Shown piece by piece: positions 1 to 8,913 of a stretch of DNA of 64,000 nucleotides. The stretch is taken from assembly GCF_947259545.1 (NCBI RefSeq), contig NZ_CAMYMK010000003.1:142564-206563 (forward strand), read 5' to 3'. A program made the position numbers and the translations under genes. How positions within the stretch are numbered: position 1 is the stretch's first letter; every line of letters begins with the position of its first letter. Origin of the DNA: an uncultured Marinobacter sp. (GTDB lineage Bacteria; Pseudomonadota; Gammaproteobacteria; Pseudomonadales; Oleiphilaceae). A model generated the notes under the pieces. The model was not told the DNA's origin. It made no database searches and saw nothing but the letters and a program-made list of their open reading frames with translations.

Positions 1-295
1 ATGAGCGGGATACATCAAAGAAACCGGCGAGATCGACAAGGGGAAGGAGGCGGCCGCGAACATTGGCCGCGCCCATCATGAACGGCTTGACCCCCGGTAT
101 ATGTGTAAACCGGGGAACATGGAGGATTTCTGTGACCTCACCCATGGGCGCCACATAGCGTTCGCCCGCCAGAACAAAGCCGATGCCATTCCAGAGCTCA
201 ACGGCTTCCTGCTGCTCCGGCAGGCCGGCCGCCATGGACCGGCTGCGCTGGGCGATATCCGTCAGAACGGCAAAAGGGGCGGCCTGGGCGGACAT
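1..295 (-). CDS. pilI: PilI, CheW-like adaptor of the type IV pilus chemotaxis system (3' part cut by window edge)
   Basis: The first 98 codons are visible, reading from ATG at 295 toward position 1; the rest lies outside the window. The reading frame gives a CheW-like fold, with segments such as GFVLAGERYVAPMGEV (about residues 38-53) and VRGRLLPLVDL near the cut. CheW-type adaptors couple the pilus chemoreceptor PilJ to the kinase ChpA and control twitching motility. The gene follows pilH and pilG on the same strand with short gaps, the same order as in Pseudomonas aeruginosa. Assignment rests on both sequence and synteny. Confidence 0.85.
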   Translation of the reverse strand, partial: MSAQAAPFAVLTDIAQRSRSMAAGLPEQQEAVELWNGIGFVLAGERYVAPMGEVTEILHVPRFTHIPGVKPFMMGAANVRGRLLPLVDLAGFFDVSRS

Positions 296-315
296 GCGTA
301 CTCCACGGTTGGGGA

Positions 316-678
316 TCAGGCAATCAGACTGTTGATTGTTTTGATCAGGTCATCTTCGTTGACAGGTTTGACCAGGTAGCCCTTGGCGCCCTGACGGGTG
401 CCCCAGACACGGTCGGTTTCCTGGTCCTTGGTGGTCACGATCACCACGGGGATGGAAGCGGTTTCCGGTGCGCGGGTCAGCTGCCGGGTAGCCTGAAAGC
501 CATTCAGGCCCGGCATGACCACATCCATCAGAACCAGATCCGGAGTCTCAGCGCGGGCCTTTGCCACGCCATCAGCACCGTTATCAGCAGTCAGTACTTC
601 GTGCTGGTGCTTTTCCAGAATGCTTGAGATTTTCTTCACCTCGGTGGGGGAGTCATCAACAATCAGAATGCGGGCCAT
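316..678 (-). CDS. pilH: PilH, single-domain twitching-motility response regulator
   Basis: A 120-residue stand-alone CheY-like receiver domain. It begins MARILIVDDSPTEV, with the acidic pocket (VDDS), the phospho-acceptor Asp in LVLMDVVMPGLNG near residue 52, and the conserved Lys in GYLVKPVNE near residue 103. No output domain is present. PilH is one of the two CheY-like proteins phosphorylated by ChpA and is linked to pilus retraction. It lies 20 nt upstream of pilI and 32 nt downstream of pilG, so the three are probably co-transcribed. Confidence 0.93.
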   Translation of the reverse strand: MARILIVDDSPTEVKKISSILEKHQHEVLTADNGADGVAKARAETPDLVLMDVVMPGLNGFQATRQLTRAPETASIPVVIVTTKDQETDRVWGTRQGAKGYLVKPVNEDDLIKTINSLIA

Positions 679-710
679 GTTTTCCTCAATAGTTCGATAC
701 TTCGGCAGAT

Positions 711-1103
711 TTACTGTTCCGCCTGGGGTACGTATTGGCGGATGGTGTTGAGTAGCTCGTCCTTGCTGAACGGTTTGGTCAGATACTGATCAGAACCGAC
801 GATACGGCCCTTGGCCTTGTCAAACAGGCCGTCCTTACTGGAGAGCATGATGACCGGCGTCTTCTTGAAAGAGGAATTGTTCTTGATCAGTGCGCAGGTC
901 TGATATCCGTCCAGGCGCGGCATCATGATATCGACAAAAATGATGTCCGGCTGGGAATCGGCGATTTTCGCCAGAGCATCAAAGCCGTCAGTTGCGGTGA
1001 TGACCTCACAACCAACTTTTTTCAGAAGGGTTTCTGCGGTGCGACGAATGGTTTTGCTGTCGTCGATCACCATAATCTTCAGATTCTCGAAGTTGTCATC
1101 CAT
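711..1103 (-). CDS. pilG: PilG, single-domain twitching-motility response regulator
   Basis: A 130-residue receiver domain (MDDNFENLKIMVIDDSKTIR start). The acidic pair is VIDDS near residue 15, the phospho-acceptor Asp is in IIFVDIMMPRLDG near residue 57, and the Lys is in YLTKPFSKDE near residue 109. PilG is the extension-promoting partner of PilH in the Pil-Chp system. It is the first gene of the minus-strand pil group and diverges from gshB across a 294-nt gap. The start is preceded by AAGGCAG as a plausible ribosome binding site. Confidence 0.93.
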   Translation of the reverse strand: MDDNFENLKIMVIDDSKTIRRTAETLLKKVGCEVITATDGFDALAKIADSQPDIIFVDIMMPRLDGYQTCALIKNNSSFKKTPVIMLSSKDGLFDKAKGRIVGSDQYLTKPFSKDELLNTIRQYVPQAEQ

Positions 1104-1397
1104 TGTCCAACTGCCTTGCGCTCAGCGACTGTCATTATTTTAAACGGGGGTTTTAACACAAACCTAAAGGTTCTTCTATAAATCCCGCTTATTTATAGAG
1201 GATCGATGGCCGGATAAAAAGCACAACTTTGTGACTAAATGTACTTCTGCCCGCAATGTCACGTTATACACCCCGGATTTCTGCGGATGCATTACAAGCT
1301 CGGGTACAATACCATCAGTGTTCACAGCATAGCACTTAATCTATCCTTCGCTCTGCTGACCGGTTCGTGTTTTTAACCCTGGAGCTCAAGACACATT
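1104..1397. promoter_or_regulatory. Divergent pilG/gshB intergenic region with inverted repeat
   Basis: This 294-nt gap must hold the promoters of pilG (minus) and gshB (plus). It contains a 9-bp perfect inverted repeat: TCTATAAAT at 1175-1183 and ATTTATAGA at 1191-1199, separated by 7 nt. The repeat is AT-rich against its surroundings and lies 72-96 nt upstream of the pilG start. A TACAAT hexamer at 1305-1310 could be a -10 box for gshB, but no good -35 is visible. No gene is seen here. Confidence 0.35.
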
Positions 1398-2345
1398 ATG
1401 ACAGTCCGACTCGGGATCGTGATGGACCCCATCGAGAAGATCCACTTCAAGAAAGACAGCTCACTGGCCATGTTGCTGGCGGCCCAGAAACGCGGTTGGC
1501 AGATTGAGTACATGGAGCTTCCGGACATGTACCTGAAGGGTGGACAGGCAAGAGCTCACACCCGCGACCTGACGGTGCACATGGACCCGGAGAACTGGTA
1601 TGCCTTCGGCGCTTCCCAGGATCGTGCGCTGGGTGATCTGGATGTCATCCTGATGCGCCAGGACCCGCCGGTGGACCGGGAATTCCTGATGGCCACCTAC
1701 ATTCTCGATGCGGCGGAACAGCAGGGCGCGCTGGTGGTGAATCCGGCGGCCACTCTCCGTGACTGTAACGAGAAGCTGTTCGCGACGCAGTTCCATGACC
1801 TGACGCCACCGTTGATTGTGACCCGATCAGCCACCCGCTTCCGTGAGTTCTACGCTGAACATGGCGACATTATCATGAAGCCGGTGGACGGCATGGGCGG
1901 CCACTCCATCTTCCGCGTCAAGGAAAACGACGCCAATCTGGGGGTGATTATCGAAACCCTCACCCACTATGGCACGCACCAGGCCATGGCCCAGAAATTC
2001 ATTCCCGAAATCAGCGACGGCGACAAGCGCATCCTGCTGATAGACGGCGAGCCGATACCCTACGCGCTGGCGCGGATCCCGTCCCACGGTGAAAACCGGG
2101 GCAACCTTGCGGCCGGTGGTCGCGGCGAAGGTCGTGAACTGACAGACCGGGACCGTGAAATCTGTGCCCGGGTGGCGCCGGTGATCAAGGAGAAGGGGCT
2201 GATCTTCGTCGGGCTGGATGTGATTGGTGATTACCTCACCGAAATCAACGTCACCAGCCCCACCTGCATTCGTGAACTGGATACGGCGTTTGGTATCGAT
2301 ATTTCCGGGCAACTGATGGATGCCATCGAGAAGCGGTTGAAGTAG
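1398..2345 (+). CDS. gshB: Glutathione synthetase
   Basis: 315 residues, the usual length for GshB. It ligates glycine to gamma-glutamylcysteine with ATP, the second step of glutathione synthesis, in the cytoplasm. The ATP-grasp fold is evident from MKPVDGMGGHSIF near residues 160-172 and the C-terminal metal/ATP segment EINVTSPTCIRE near residue 281. The start MTVRLGIVMDPIEKI matches the family. It is followed after 2 nt by tonB3, the same pair as in Pseudomonas. Confidence 0.97.
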   Translation: MTVRLGIVMDPIEKIHFKKDSSLAMLLAAQKRGWQIEYMELPDMYLKGGQARAHTRDLTVHMDPENWYAFGASQDRALGDLDVILMRQDPPVDREFLMATYILDAAEQQGALVVNPAATLRDCNEKLFATQFHDLTPPLIVTRSATRFREFYAEHGDIIMKPVDGMGGHSIFRVKENDANLGVIIETLTHYGTHQAMAQKFIPEISDGDKRILLIDGEPIPYALARIPSHGENRGNLAAGGRGEGRELTDRDREICARVAPVIKEKGLIFVGLDVIGDYLTEINVTSPTCIRELDTAFGIDISGQLMDAIEKRLK

Positions 2346-2347
2346 CA

Positions 2348-3214
2348 ATGGCAGCGCAGGTAAGTGATTTCGACCGGTTTTCCTTTACCCTGTTCATGGC
2401 GCTGGCCGTGCATGCGGTGATTGTGCTGGGGATTACCTTTGCGCCGGAGCCCCCGCGCTCTTCCGCGCAAACCATGGAAATCACCCTGTCGCAGTTTGAC
2501 GATGAAACCGATCCGGACGAGGCCGACTTTCTGGCCCAGACCAGTCAGCAGGGCAGCGGTTCCGAGGAAGAGGTACGTGAGCTGACCTCACCGCAGCCGA
2601 CGGACGTCAGCCAGCCGGAGATTGCCGAGGTGCAGCCGGAACCGCCGTCCCGGATTGAGCCGATGAAGCAGCAGGATCGTGAAGCGGTCAAGACCAAGGC
2701 GGCGGCCAGTCGCCAGGTCCAGGAACCGGAAGAGGCGGTGGAACCGACGGAAGAGCCGCTGCCGGAGCGTAAGAAAAAGAGTCTGATGGAGCGTAGCCTG
2801 GAAATCGCCAGCCTTGAGGCCCGGTTTGACGCCCAGCGCCAGGCCTACGCCAAAAAGCCTCGCATCATGAGGGTAACGGCGGCGTCCACCCTGCGCTCAA
2901 GCAATGCCTGGTACGTTCAGAACTGGATCTCCAAGGTGACGCGGGTCGGCAATATCAACTATCCAACAGAGGCGCGGCGAGCCGGTATCTATGGCACACT
3001 GAGGATGCTGGTTTCTCTGAAAAAGGATGGCACAATCAAGGAAGTCGCCATTCTGCAATCTTCCGGCAGCACCGTGCTGGATGATGCCGCCATTCGTATC
3101 GTGCGCATGGCCGCACCATTCGCGCCGTTCCCGGACAGCATGAAAGAGGAAGTCGACGAGCTTGAAATCATTCGAACCTGGTCTTTCCAGCGGCGGGGGC
3201 TGACATCGGGATGA
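2348..3214 (+). CDS. tonB3: TonB-family energy transducer, TonB3-like
   Basis: 288 residues. There is a single N-terminal membrane segment near residues 13-31, then a long acidic and proline-rich periplasmic spacer (about 40-150), then a C-terminal TonB domain with INYPTEARRAGIYGTL and MLVSLKKDGTI near residues 200-225. TonB proteins pass inner-membrane energy to outer-membrane receptors. The position between gshB and yqgE next to pil genes matches P. aeruginosa tonB3, which is known to affect twitching motility. Transfer of that role to this gene is inference. The end overlaps the yqgE start by 4 nt. Confidence 0.88.
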   Translation: MAAQVSDFDRFSFTLFMALAVHAVIVLGITFAPEPPRSSAQTMEITLSQFDDETDPDEADFLAQTSQQGSGSEEEVRELTSPQPTDVSQPEIAEVQPEPPSRIEPMKQQDREAVKTKAAASRQVQEPEEAVEPTEEPLPERKKKSLMERSLEIASLEARFDAQRQAYAKKPRIMRVTAASTLRSSNAWYVQNWISKVTRVGNINYPTEARRAGIYGTLRMLVSLKKDGTIKEVAILQSSGSTVLDDAAIRIVRMAAPFAPFPDSMKEEVDELEIIRTWSFQRRGLTSG

Positions 3215-3777
3215 CGGCATCAAAACATTCTCCCAACAGTTTGCGGCACCACTTCCTGGTGGCCTCTCCCTACCTTGATGATCCGCGTTTTCACGGGGCG
3301 GTTATCTATCTGTGCGAGCATTCCGATGAAGGTGCTCTGGGGTTGATGATCAATCACCCCCTGGACATTCACCTGGGGGAAATCCTGGAGCAGCTCGATA
3401 TGGAGGGCGGTGAACTGGATCTGCCGGTTTTCAGTGGCGGCCCGGTGCAGCCCGAGCGCGGCTTTGTCCTGCATTCACCCGGCACCACCTGGCACAACAC
3501 GGCCCAGGTGACGGATGATGTGATGCTCACCACGTCACGGGATATCCTGGAAGGCATCGGTTGTGAAGAGGGGCCGGAAGAGTTTCTGGTGGCTCTGGGG
3601 TATGCCGGCTGGGGTGAGGGGCAGCTGGACAGCGAGCTCGGCAGTAACTCCTGGCTGACCTGTCCGGCCAACACCGATATCCTGTTCCGCACCCCCTGGG
3701 ACAAACGCTACGAAGCCGTGCTGAAGCTGATCGGAATTGACCTGAACCAACTGAGCGAGTCCATCGGCCATGCCTGA
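3211..3777 (+). CDS. yqgE: YqgE/AlgH family protein (DUF179)
   Basis: 188 residues, standard for the UPF0301/AlgH family. Typical features are the N-terminal FLVASPYLDDPRFHGAV and the central SGGPVQPERGFVLH near residue 76. The biochemical role of the family is not settled. It overlaps tonB3 by 4 nt and ruvX by 8 nt, which indicates translational coupling within the operon. The yqgE-ruvX pairing is very widely conserved. Confidence 0.93.
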   Translation: MTASKHSPNSLRHHFLVASPYLDDPRFHGAVIYLCEHSDEGALGLMINHPLDIHLGEILEQLDMEGGELDLPVFSGGPVQPERGFVLHSPGTTWHNTAQVTDDVMLTTSRDILEGIGCEEGPEEFLVALGYAGWGEGQLDSELGSNSWLTCPANTDILFRTPWDKRYEAVLKLIGIDLNQLSESIGHA

Positions 3778-4195
3778 AGGGAGCAGCCGCCGGGTCATGG
3801 CGTTTGACTTTGGTACCCGCCGCATTGGTGTCGCGACCGGCCAGCAGCTGCTGGGCACTGGCCAGCCCCTGACACTGTTGCCGGCCCGGGACGGGATTCC
3901 GGACTGGGATGCCATCGGCCAGCTGCTGGACGAATGGAAGCCGGATCTGGTGGTGGTCGGCCTGCCCCTGAACATGGACGACAGCGAAAACGACATGTGT
4001 GCCCGCGCCCGCAAGTTCGGCAAACGCCTGCACGGCCGCTTCCATGTGCCGGTGGAAATGGTCGACGAGCGACTGACCAGCTTTGAAGCCAAGGGCGAGG
4101 TGATGGCCGGTGGTGGTAGCCGCGATTTTGGTCGCCACGGGGTGGATGACCGCGCCGCCGTGCTGATCCTGGAAACCTGGTTTCGCCAGCAGTAA
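3770..4195 (+). CDS. ruvX: RuvX/YqgF family Holliday junction resolvase-like nuclease
   Basis: 141 residues with an RNase H-like fold. The first acidic residue is in MAFDFGTRRIGVATG near residue 10, a second is in VVVGLPLNMDDSEND near residues 63-77, and the C-terminal acidic group is in GVDDRAAVLIL. Members act in pre-16S rRNA 5' maturation and have been proposed as Holliday junction resolvases. It overlaps yqgE by 8 nt and sits 40 nt before pyrR. Confidence 0.93.
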   Translation: MPEGSSRRVMAFDFGTRRIGVATGQQLLGTGQPLTLLPARDGIPDWDAIGQLLDEWKPDLVVVGLPLNMDDSENDMCARARKFGKRLHGRFHVPVEMVDERLTSFEAKGEVMAGGGSRDFGRHGVDDRAAVLILETWFRQQ

Positions 4196-4235
4196 ATCCC
4201 GCCGGATATCGCCGGTGGCGTTAAGTGAGGAAATA

Positions 4236-4745
4236 ATGACCGCATTGCTTGATATGAACCGGTTACTGGACGAGCTGGAAGCTGGATTGCGCAACATCAT
4301 GGCGGACCGGGGCGTGACGTCCCCGGCGCTTATCGGCATTCGCACTGGCGGCGTCTGGCTCGCCGATGTTATGAGGAAGCGCCTGGGGCTGGAAGAGCCC
4401 TACGGCGAACTGGACATCTCCTTTTACCGGGATGACTTCAGCCGCATTGGCCTCAACCCGAAGGTCAAACCGTCCAGCCTGCCGTTCAGCACCGAGGATC
4501 GCGACATCATCCTGATCGACGACGTCATCATGAGCGGTCGCACCATTCGCGCCGCGATGAATGAAATCTTCGATTATGGCCGTCCAGCCAGTATCATTCT
4601 TGCCACACTGATTGATCTGGGTGCCCGGGAACTGCCCATCCAGCCGGATGTGACCGGCAAGGTGCTGGCGCTGGAGAGTCATCAGCGGGTGAAACTCCGC
4701 GGCCCCGACCCGCTGCACATCGAATTGCAGGAAACCGGACAGTAA
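4236..4745 (+). CDS. pyrR: PyrR, bifunctional pyr operon regulator / uracil phosphoribosyltransferase
   Basis: 169 residues from ATG 4236. This start is chosen over the upstream GTG at 4215 because AGTGAGG lies 6-12 nt before it. The PRPP-binding loop is clear in DIILIDDVIMSGRTIRAA near residues 90-107, and a family signature ALIGIRTGGVWLA occurs near residue 30. In Gram-positive bacteria PyrR is an RNA-binding attenuator; in Pseudomonas-type organisms it is linked to pyr gene control. No PyrR RNA-binding loop was identified here. Its position directly before pyrB fits. Confidence 0.92.
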   Translation: MTALLDMNRLLDELEAGLRNIMADRGVTSPALIGIRTGGVWLADVMRKRLGLEEPYGELDISFYRDDFSRIGLNPKVKPSSLPFSTEDRDIILIDDVIMSGRTIRAAMNEIFDYGRPASIILATLIDLGARELPIQPDVTGKVLALESHQRVKLRGPDPLHIELQETGQ

Positions 4746-4778
4746 CCACCGCGAAACTCTCTTGTGAACAGGCGACAC

Positions 4779-5792
4779 ATGACTGTAGACCAAGCTTCCA
4801 AACGATCCCTGCAACTGACGGCGGACGGCCAGTTGCGGCACTTCCTGACCCTTGACGGGCTCGACCGCGCCCTGTTGACCGACATTCTCGATACCGCAGA
4901 TTCCTTTATCGAAGTGGGTGAGCGCACCATCAAGAAGGTGCCCCTGCTTCGGGGGCGCACGGTGGTGAACCTGTTTTTCGAATCCAGCACCCGCACCCGC
5001 AGCACCTTTGAGCTGGCCGCCAAGCGGCTGTCCGCCGACGTGCTGAACCTGGACATCAGTACTTCCGCGACCTCCAAAGGGGAGTCCCTGTCCGACACCC
5101 TGCTCAACCTGGAAGCCATGGCCAGTGACATGTTTGTGGTTCGGCATTCCCAGAGCGGGGCGCCGCATTTCATTGCCGAGAGCGTGACCCCGGGCGTCGC
5201 CATTATCAACGCCGGTGACGGTCGCCACGCCCACCCCACCCAGGCAATGCTGGATATGCTGACCATTCGCCAGCACAAGGGCGGATTCGAAGGCCTGAAA
5301 GTGGCCATTGTCGGCGATGTGCTGCATTCCCGTGTGGCACGTTCCCAGATCCGCGCACTGAATGAGCTCGGTGCGGCGGAAGTACGGGTGATCGCTCCGG
5401 GCACGTTGTTGCCGAGAGACGTGGAAAGTCTGGGCTGTTCCGTGGAATACGACATGCAAAAAGGCATGAAGGATCTGGACGTGGTGATCATGCTGCGGCT
5501 CCAGAAAGAGCGGATGGAAGGGGCCCTATTGCCCAGCGAGCGGGAATTCTATCGCCTCTACGGCCTCAGCCGGGACAAGCTGGCGCTGGCCCATCCCGAA
5601 TGCATCGTGATGCACCCGGGGCCGATCAACCGCGGGGTGGAAATTGAATCCGCCGTGGCCGATGGCCCTCAGTCGGTGATCCTGAATCAGGTCACCAACG
5701 GCATCGCCATTCGCATGGCGGTTATGTCCATGGCCATGGGTGGGCAGGTGTCGGAACGCAATCAGAAACAGACCGGGAGGGAACAGGCGTGA
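4779..5792 (+). CDS. pyrB: Aspartate carbamoyltransferase catalytic chain
   Basis: 337 residues from ATG 4779 (an in-frame GTG at 4764 is the alternative). It condenses carbamoyl phosphate with aspartate in pyrimidine synthesis. The carbamoyl-phosphate site [15 protein letters not shown] lies near residues 65-79, HPTQAMLDM near 150, and [14 protein letters not shown] near 280. The N-terminal extension before the catalytic core and the adjacent pyrC' are typical of the Pseudomonas-type dodecameric enzyme, in which PyrC' is a structural partner. The end overlaps pyrC' by 4 nt. Confidence 0.96.
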   Translation: MTVDQASKRSLQLTADGQLRHFLTLDGLDRALLTDILDTADSFIEVGERTIKKVPLLRGRTVVNLFFESSTRTRSTFELAAKRLSADVLNLDISTSATSKGESLSDTLLNLEAMASDMFVVRHSQSGAPHFIAESVTPGVAIINAGDGRHAHPTQAMLDMLTIRQHKGGFEGLKVAIVGDVLHSRVARSQIRALNELGAAEVRVIAPGTLLPRDVESLGCSVEYDMQKGMKDLDVVIMLRLQKERMEGALLPSEREFYRLYGLSRDKLALAHPECIVMHPGPINRGVEIESAVADGPQSVILNQVTNGIAIRMAVMSMAMGGQVSERNQKQTGREQA

Positions 5793-7096
5793 CAGAGACA
5801 AGCAACACTCCCGGTGCATCCCTGAAAATCATCAATGGCCGGCTGTTCCTGCCCGGCAGTGACGATCTGACCAAGGCCTCCGTTCACATCGTTGATGGTC
5901 GGATCAGCGCTATCGGGGAAGCCGCCGACGCCGCCCACAGCGATGAGGTGTTTGACGCCGCTGGTGGTATTGTCGCACCGGGTCTGGTGGATCTGTGCTG
6001 CAACCTGCGGGAGCCGGGCACCGGACAGAAAGGCAACATAGCCTCGGAAACCCGGGCGGCGGCCCGGGGTGGCTTCACCACGGTTTGTGCCTCACCGGAG
6101 ACCTCGCCAGTCAACGACTCCGGCGCCGTCACCCATCTGATCCGGGACGTGGCGGAGGCTCGCTCACCGGTCCGGGTGTTGCCGGTAGGCGCGGTGACCC
6201 GCGGCCTGGAAGGTGATCTGCTCAGCGATATGGCGGGCCTGTCCTCCGCGGGTTGTGTGGCGTTGGGTAATGGCGGCCGTGGCGTGCGTAATGCGCGAAT
6301 CCTGCGCCGGTGCATGGCCTACGCCAAAACCTTCGGGCTAACGGTGATGTTCAGCCCCGAAAACCAGGCCCTGGCGGCCGATGGTTATGCCCACGACGGC
6401 CTGGTGGCCTCGCGGCTGGGTCTGCTGGGTATTCCGGAAGTGGCGGAAACCGCCTCGGTCATGGAGATGCTGTTGCTGGCGGAGGAAACCGGTGTCCGCC
6501 TGCATCTCAGTCAGCTGTCGTCGGCCCGCAGTGTGGAAATGGTGGCGGACGCCCGTCGTCGTGGCATCAGTGTGACCTCCGATGTGGCCATGCACCAACT
6601 GCTGTATACCGAAGACGCCCTGGCCGGTTTTGACAGCCGCTTCCACGTGCGCCCACCACTGCGCGCCGAAGCTGACCGCCAGGCCCTGGTGGCCGGTGTC
6701 CGAGACGGTGTCATCGATGCCATCGTCAGTCAGCACCAACCCCATGATACGGCAGCCAAGCAGGCGCCACTGGGCGCTACCGAGCCCGGTCTGTCCACCA
6801 TTGAAAGCACCTTGTCTATGGGACTGATGCTGGTGGGCCGGGGTGAATTGACGCTGCCCGCCCTGTTGCGGTCACTGACTGCAGGTCCGGCTTCCATCCT
6901 GGGTCGGAATGCCAGCCTGGAAGTGGATGCGAGTGCCGACCTGTGTATATTCGATCCGGACGCGACCTGGACCCCGGGCGAGGGCACCCTGGTGTCAGCC
7001 GGGCATAATGCGCCGATGCTTGATGATGCCATCCCTGGCGTCGTCAAACTGACTCTCTGTGAGGGGCGTGTGGCCTGGGGCGCGGGATCGTTCTGA
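5789..7096 (+). CDS. pyrC': PyrC', dihydroorotase-like non-catalytic partner of ATCase
   Basis: 435 residues of amidohydrolase fold. Active dihydroorotases carry a His-x-His metal motif at the end of the first barrel strand. Here the equivalent segment is [13 protein letters not shown] near residues 67-79, so both His are replaced (Cys and Asn). No obvious carboxylated-Lys segment remains. This matches the Pseudomonas PyrC', which is inactive but needed to assemble ATCase. It overlaps pyrB by 4 nt. A true pyrC should be elsewhere in the genome. Confidence 0.9.
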   Translation: MTETSNTPGASLKIINGRLFLPGSDDLTKASVHIVDGRISAIGEAADAAHSDEVFDAAGGIVAPGLVDLCCNLREPGTGQKGNIASETRAAARGGFTTVCASPETSPVNDSGAVTHLIRDVAEARSPVRVLPVGAVTRGLEGDLLSDMAGLSSAGCVALGNGGRGVRNARILRRCMAYAKTFGLTVMFSPENQALAADGYAHDGLVASRLGLLGIPEVAETASVMEMLLLAEETGVRLHLSQLSSARSVEMVADARRRGISVTSDVAMHQLLYTEDALAGFDSRFHVRPPLRAEADRQALVAGVRDGVIDAIVSQHQPHDTAAKQAPLGATEPGLSTIESTLSMGLMLVGRGELTLPALLRSLTAGPASILGRNASLEVDASADLCIFDPDATWTPGEGTLVSAGHNAPMLDDAIPGVVKLTLCEGRVAWGAGSF

Positions 7097-7102
7097 TCCC
7101 GC
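7082..7102 (+). terminator. Hairpin at the end of the pyr operon
   Basis: A perfect 8-bp stem (GCGGGATC at 7082-7089, GATCCCGC at 7095-7102) with a 5-nt loop overlaps the pyrC' stop codon. There is no U-run after it, so it may be an RNA-stabilising or weak terminating structure. A second hairpin (CAGAGGT 7125-7131 / ACCTCTG 7138-7144) follows 22 nt later. The rest of 7103-7314 shows nothing else clear. Confidence 0.4.
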
Positions 7103-7314
7103 TCGCACCCTGGGGAAAATGCGGCAGAGGTTGCCATACCTCTGTCGAGCCCATCACAGATTTCCATCTTTTTGCTGAAAAGCCCTTGAAGTCAGGCTCC
7201 AGTGCCAACGTATTCTTGTGCCCCCCGACCTAATCTCAGGTCAGGATCTCACGATGTGCGGGTACAAATGGATGTGCCTGAAACGTCTGACAATAATAAT
7301 TCAGGAGTTATCCC

Positions 7315-8334
7315 GTGAAATCACCTAACCTCCGGCAACGGGTGGCCGCAGTCGCTGCCCTGTGTGCCAGTCTGTTGCTCGCGCCTGTCAGCCAGGCCGA
7401 AGAATCCATCCTCGAACGAAGTTTTTGTGTCTTTGATCCGGTGGGTGCCAATGGCCCGCTGTTCGCCATTACCAAAACCTTCCAGCCGGTGGCTTTGAAG
7501 AAAGGTATCAAGCTTGACCTGCGTGCCTACACCGACGAGAAAGTGGCGGCCGAGGACTTCAAGGCCGGGCAGTGCGACGCCGTACTGCTGACCGGTACCC
7601 GAGCCCGTCAGTTCAACAAGTTCACCGGCTCACTCGAGGCCATGGGGGCCGTTCCGGGCGAAGAGGAAATGCGCCTGCTGTACAACACCCTGAGCCAACC
7701 CAAGGCCCGGCCGTTCCTGATTGATGGCCCCTACGAAGTGGCCGGCGTATTCCCGGGTGGCGCTGTGTACCTGCACACCCGCGACCGTTCCATCGATTCG
7801 GTGCAGGAGCTCCAGGGCAAGCGTATCGCTACACTGGATTTCGATACCGCTTCGGTGCGCATGGTGCGTCATGTGGGGGCTTCGGTCGTGGGCTCCAACT
7901 CCGCCAACTTTGCCGGAAAATTCAATAATGGCAGTGTCGATCTGGCCTATGCACCGGCGGTGGCCTACTCCCCGCTGGAGCTGTACAAGGGCGTGCAGCC
8001 TGATGGCGGCGTATTCAAGTACGCCCTGGCGTACATGAACTTCCAGGTCATCATCCACCGCGACCGTTTCCCGGATGACGCCGGCCAGATGGTGCGCGAC
8101 CAGGCCATCTCGCGCATTGACGAAGCCTACAAAATCATTAACCAGGCTGAAGCCGACATTCCGGACGATGTGTGGATGTATCCCCCGCAGGAAGATGTGG
8201 CGGAATACGACAAGATGCTGAGGAAGGTGCGTTTGTCCCTGCTTGAGGACGGTGTCTACGACGAACGCGCAATCAAACTGATGAAAGCGATTCGTTGTCG
8301 AGTGGACGGTTCCCGGTCGGAGTGTGCTTCCTGA
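7315..8334 (+). CDS. Periplasmic solute-binding protein (DUF6091-like), probable TRAP-type binding component
   Basis: 339 residues from GTG 7315, with CAGGAG 8-13 nt upstream. A signal peptide ends near residue 28 (LLLAPVSQA). The mature part has two-lobe binding-protein character, for example FKAGQCDAVLLTGTRARQF near 81-99 and LQGKRIATLDFDTASVRMV near 165-183. By context it should capture a ligand for the downstream fused permease at 9984, with the lipoprotein at 8914 as third component, like the TatP-TatT-TatQM system of Treponema. The ligand is unknown. A phosphonate-type ABC binding protein is the alternative, but no ABC ATPase or permease is nearby. Confidence 0.65.
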   Translation: MKSPNLRQRVAAVAALCASLLLAPVSQAEESILERSFCVFDPVGANGPLFAITKTFQPVALKKGIKLDLRAYTDEKVAAEDFKAGQCDAVLLTGTRARQFNKFTGSLEAMGAVPGEEEMRLLYNTLSQPKARPFLIDGPYEVAGVFPGGAVYLHTRDRSIDSVQELQGKRIATLDFDTASVRMVRHVGASVVGSNSANFAGKFNNGSVDLAYAPAVAYSPLELYKGVQPDGGVFKYALAYMNFQVIIHRDRFPDDAGQMVRDQAISRIDEAYKIINQAEADIPDDVWMYPPQEDVAEYDKMLRKVRLSLLEDGVYDERAIKLMKAIRCRVDGSRSECAS

Positions 8335-8349
8335 AGGTGTAGTAAGAGG

Positions 8350-8368
8350 GGGCCCGCATAGCGGGCCC
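8350..8368. terminator. Hairpin between the convergent binding-protein and HU genes
   Basis: A GC-rich 8-bp stem, GGGCCCGC (8350-8357) and GCGGGCCC (8361-8368), with a 3-nt loop lies between two convergent genes. There is no strong T-run on either side, so bidirectional termination is plausible but not certain. Confidence 0.5.
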
Positions 8369-8375
8369 GTTCAGC

Positions 8376-8648
8376 TTAGCTGACTCCCTCTTTCAGAGCC
8401 TTGCCGGCTTTGAACCCGACGGTCTTGCTGGCAGGGATCTTGATAGTGGCACCGGTCTGGGGGTTGCGCCCATTGCGGGCTTCGCGAGTGCGGATATTGA
8501 ATGTGCCGAATCCGATCAGTGTGGTGTCCTCGCCTCTGGAGGCTGCGGCTGAAACCTGGTCGGTGAAAGCGGTAATGACTTCGCTGGCTTTTTCGCGGGT
8601 CAGGCCGGTTTGGTCGGCAATGGCGGCTGCCAGTTCGGGTTTGCGCAT
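8376..8648 (-). CDS. HU-family DNA-binding protein
   Basis: 90 residues from ATG 8648, which has AAGGAGT just upstream; a longer in-frame upstream extension to 8741 is not HU-like and is rejected. The fold is shown by MRKPELAAAIADQTGLT at the start, GFGTFNIRTREARNGRNP near residues 46-63 (the DNA-binding arm) and the C-terminal KTVGFKAGKALK. HU proteins bend and compact DNA. It is antisense to, and interrupts, a three-gene transport cluster. It differs enough from typical HupA/HupB that no symbol is given. Confidence 0.93.
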   Translation of the reverse strand: MRKPELAAAIADQTGLTREKASEVITAFTDQVSAAASRGEDTTLIGFGTFNIRTREARNGRNPQTGATIKIPASKTVGFKAGKALKEGVS

Positions 8649-8832
8649 CGGGTACTCCTTATTGTCGTTTTTGGTGTCACACCGGCGGCAAGCCAGCCGC
8701 AGGTTGCACAAATCTATAGTGGGTTCGGCGGCAATGTGCAAACCCTTGATGGCAAACGGTGGTGTTTTACCGCTTTTATTTGCGGTGCGGTTCTCATAAA
8801 AACAAAGGGTTGTCCGCCATAATGCGAGCCCG

Positions 8833-8847
8833 GTTACAAACTGTAAC
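8833..8847. promoter_or_regulatory. Inverted repeat upstream of the lipoprotein gene
   Basis: The dyad GTTACA-AAC-TGTAAC is a perfect 6-bp inverted repeat with a 3-nt centre, lying 67 nt before the ATG at 8914 in the divergent HU/lipoprotein gap (8649-8913). The size and symmetry suggest a binding site for a dimeric regulator, but none can be named. A CATAAT hexamer just upstream (about 8818-8823) could be a -10 box. Confidence 0.3.
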
Positions 8848-8913
8848 GATTCGCAGGCGGTGGTCCAGACGGCCCGGTTGGCTCTGAAAACAATAAAAGA
8901 AGGTGTAGAAGTT

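Noticed and set aside
4263..5459. 398-residue minus-strand frame over pyrR/pyrB
   Set aside because: Antisense shadow of two well-identified enzymes, with no domain of its own.
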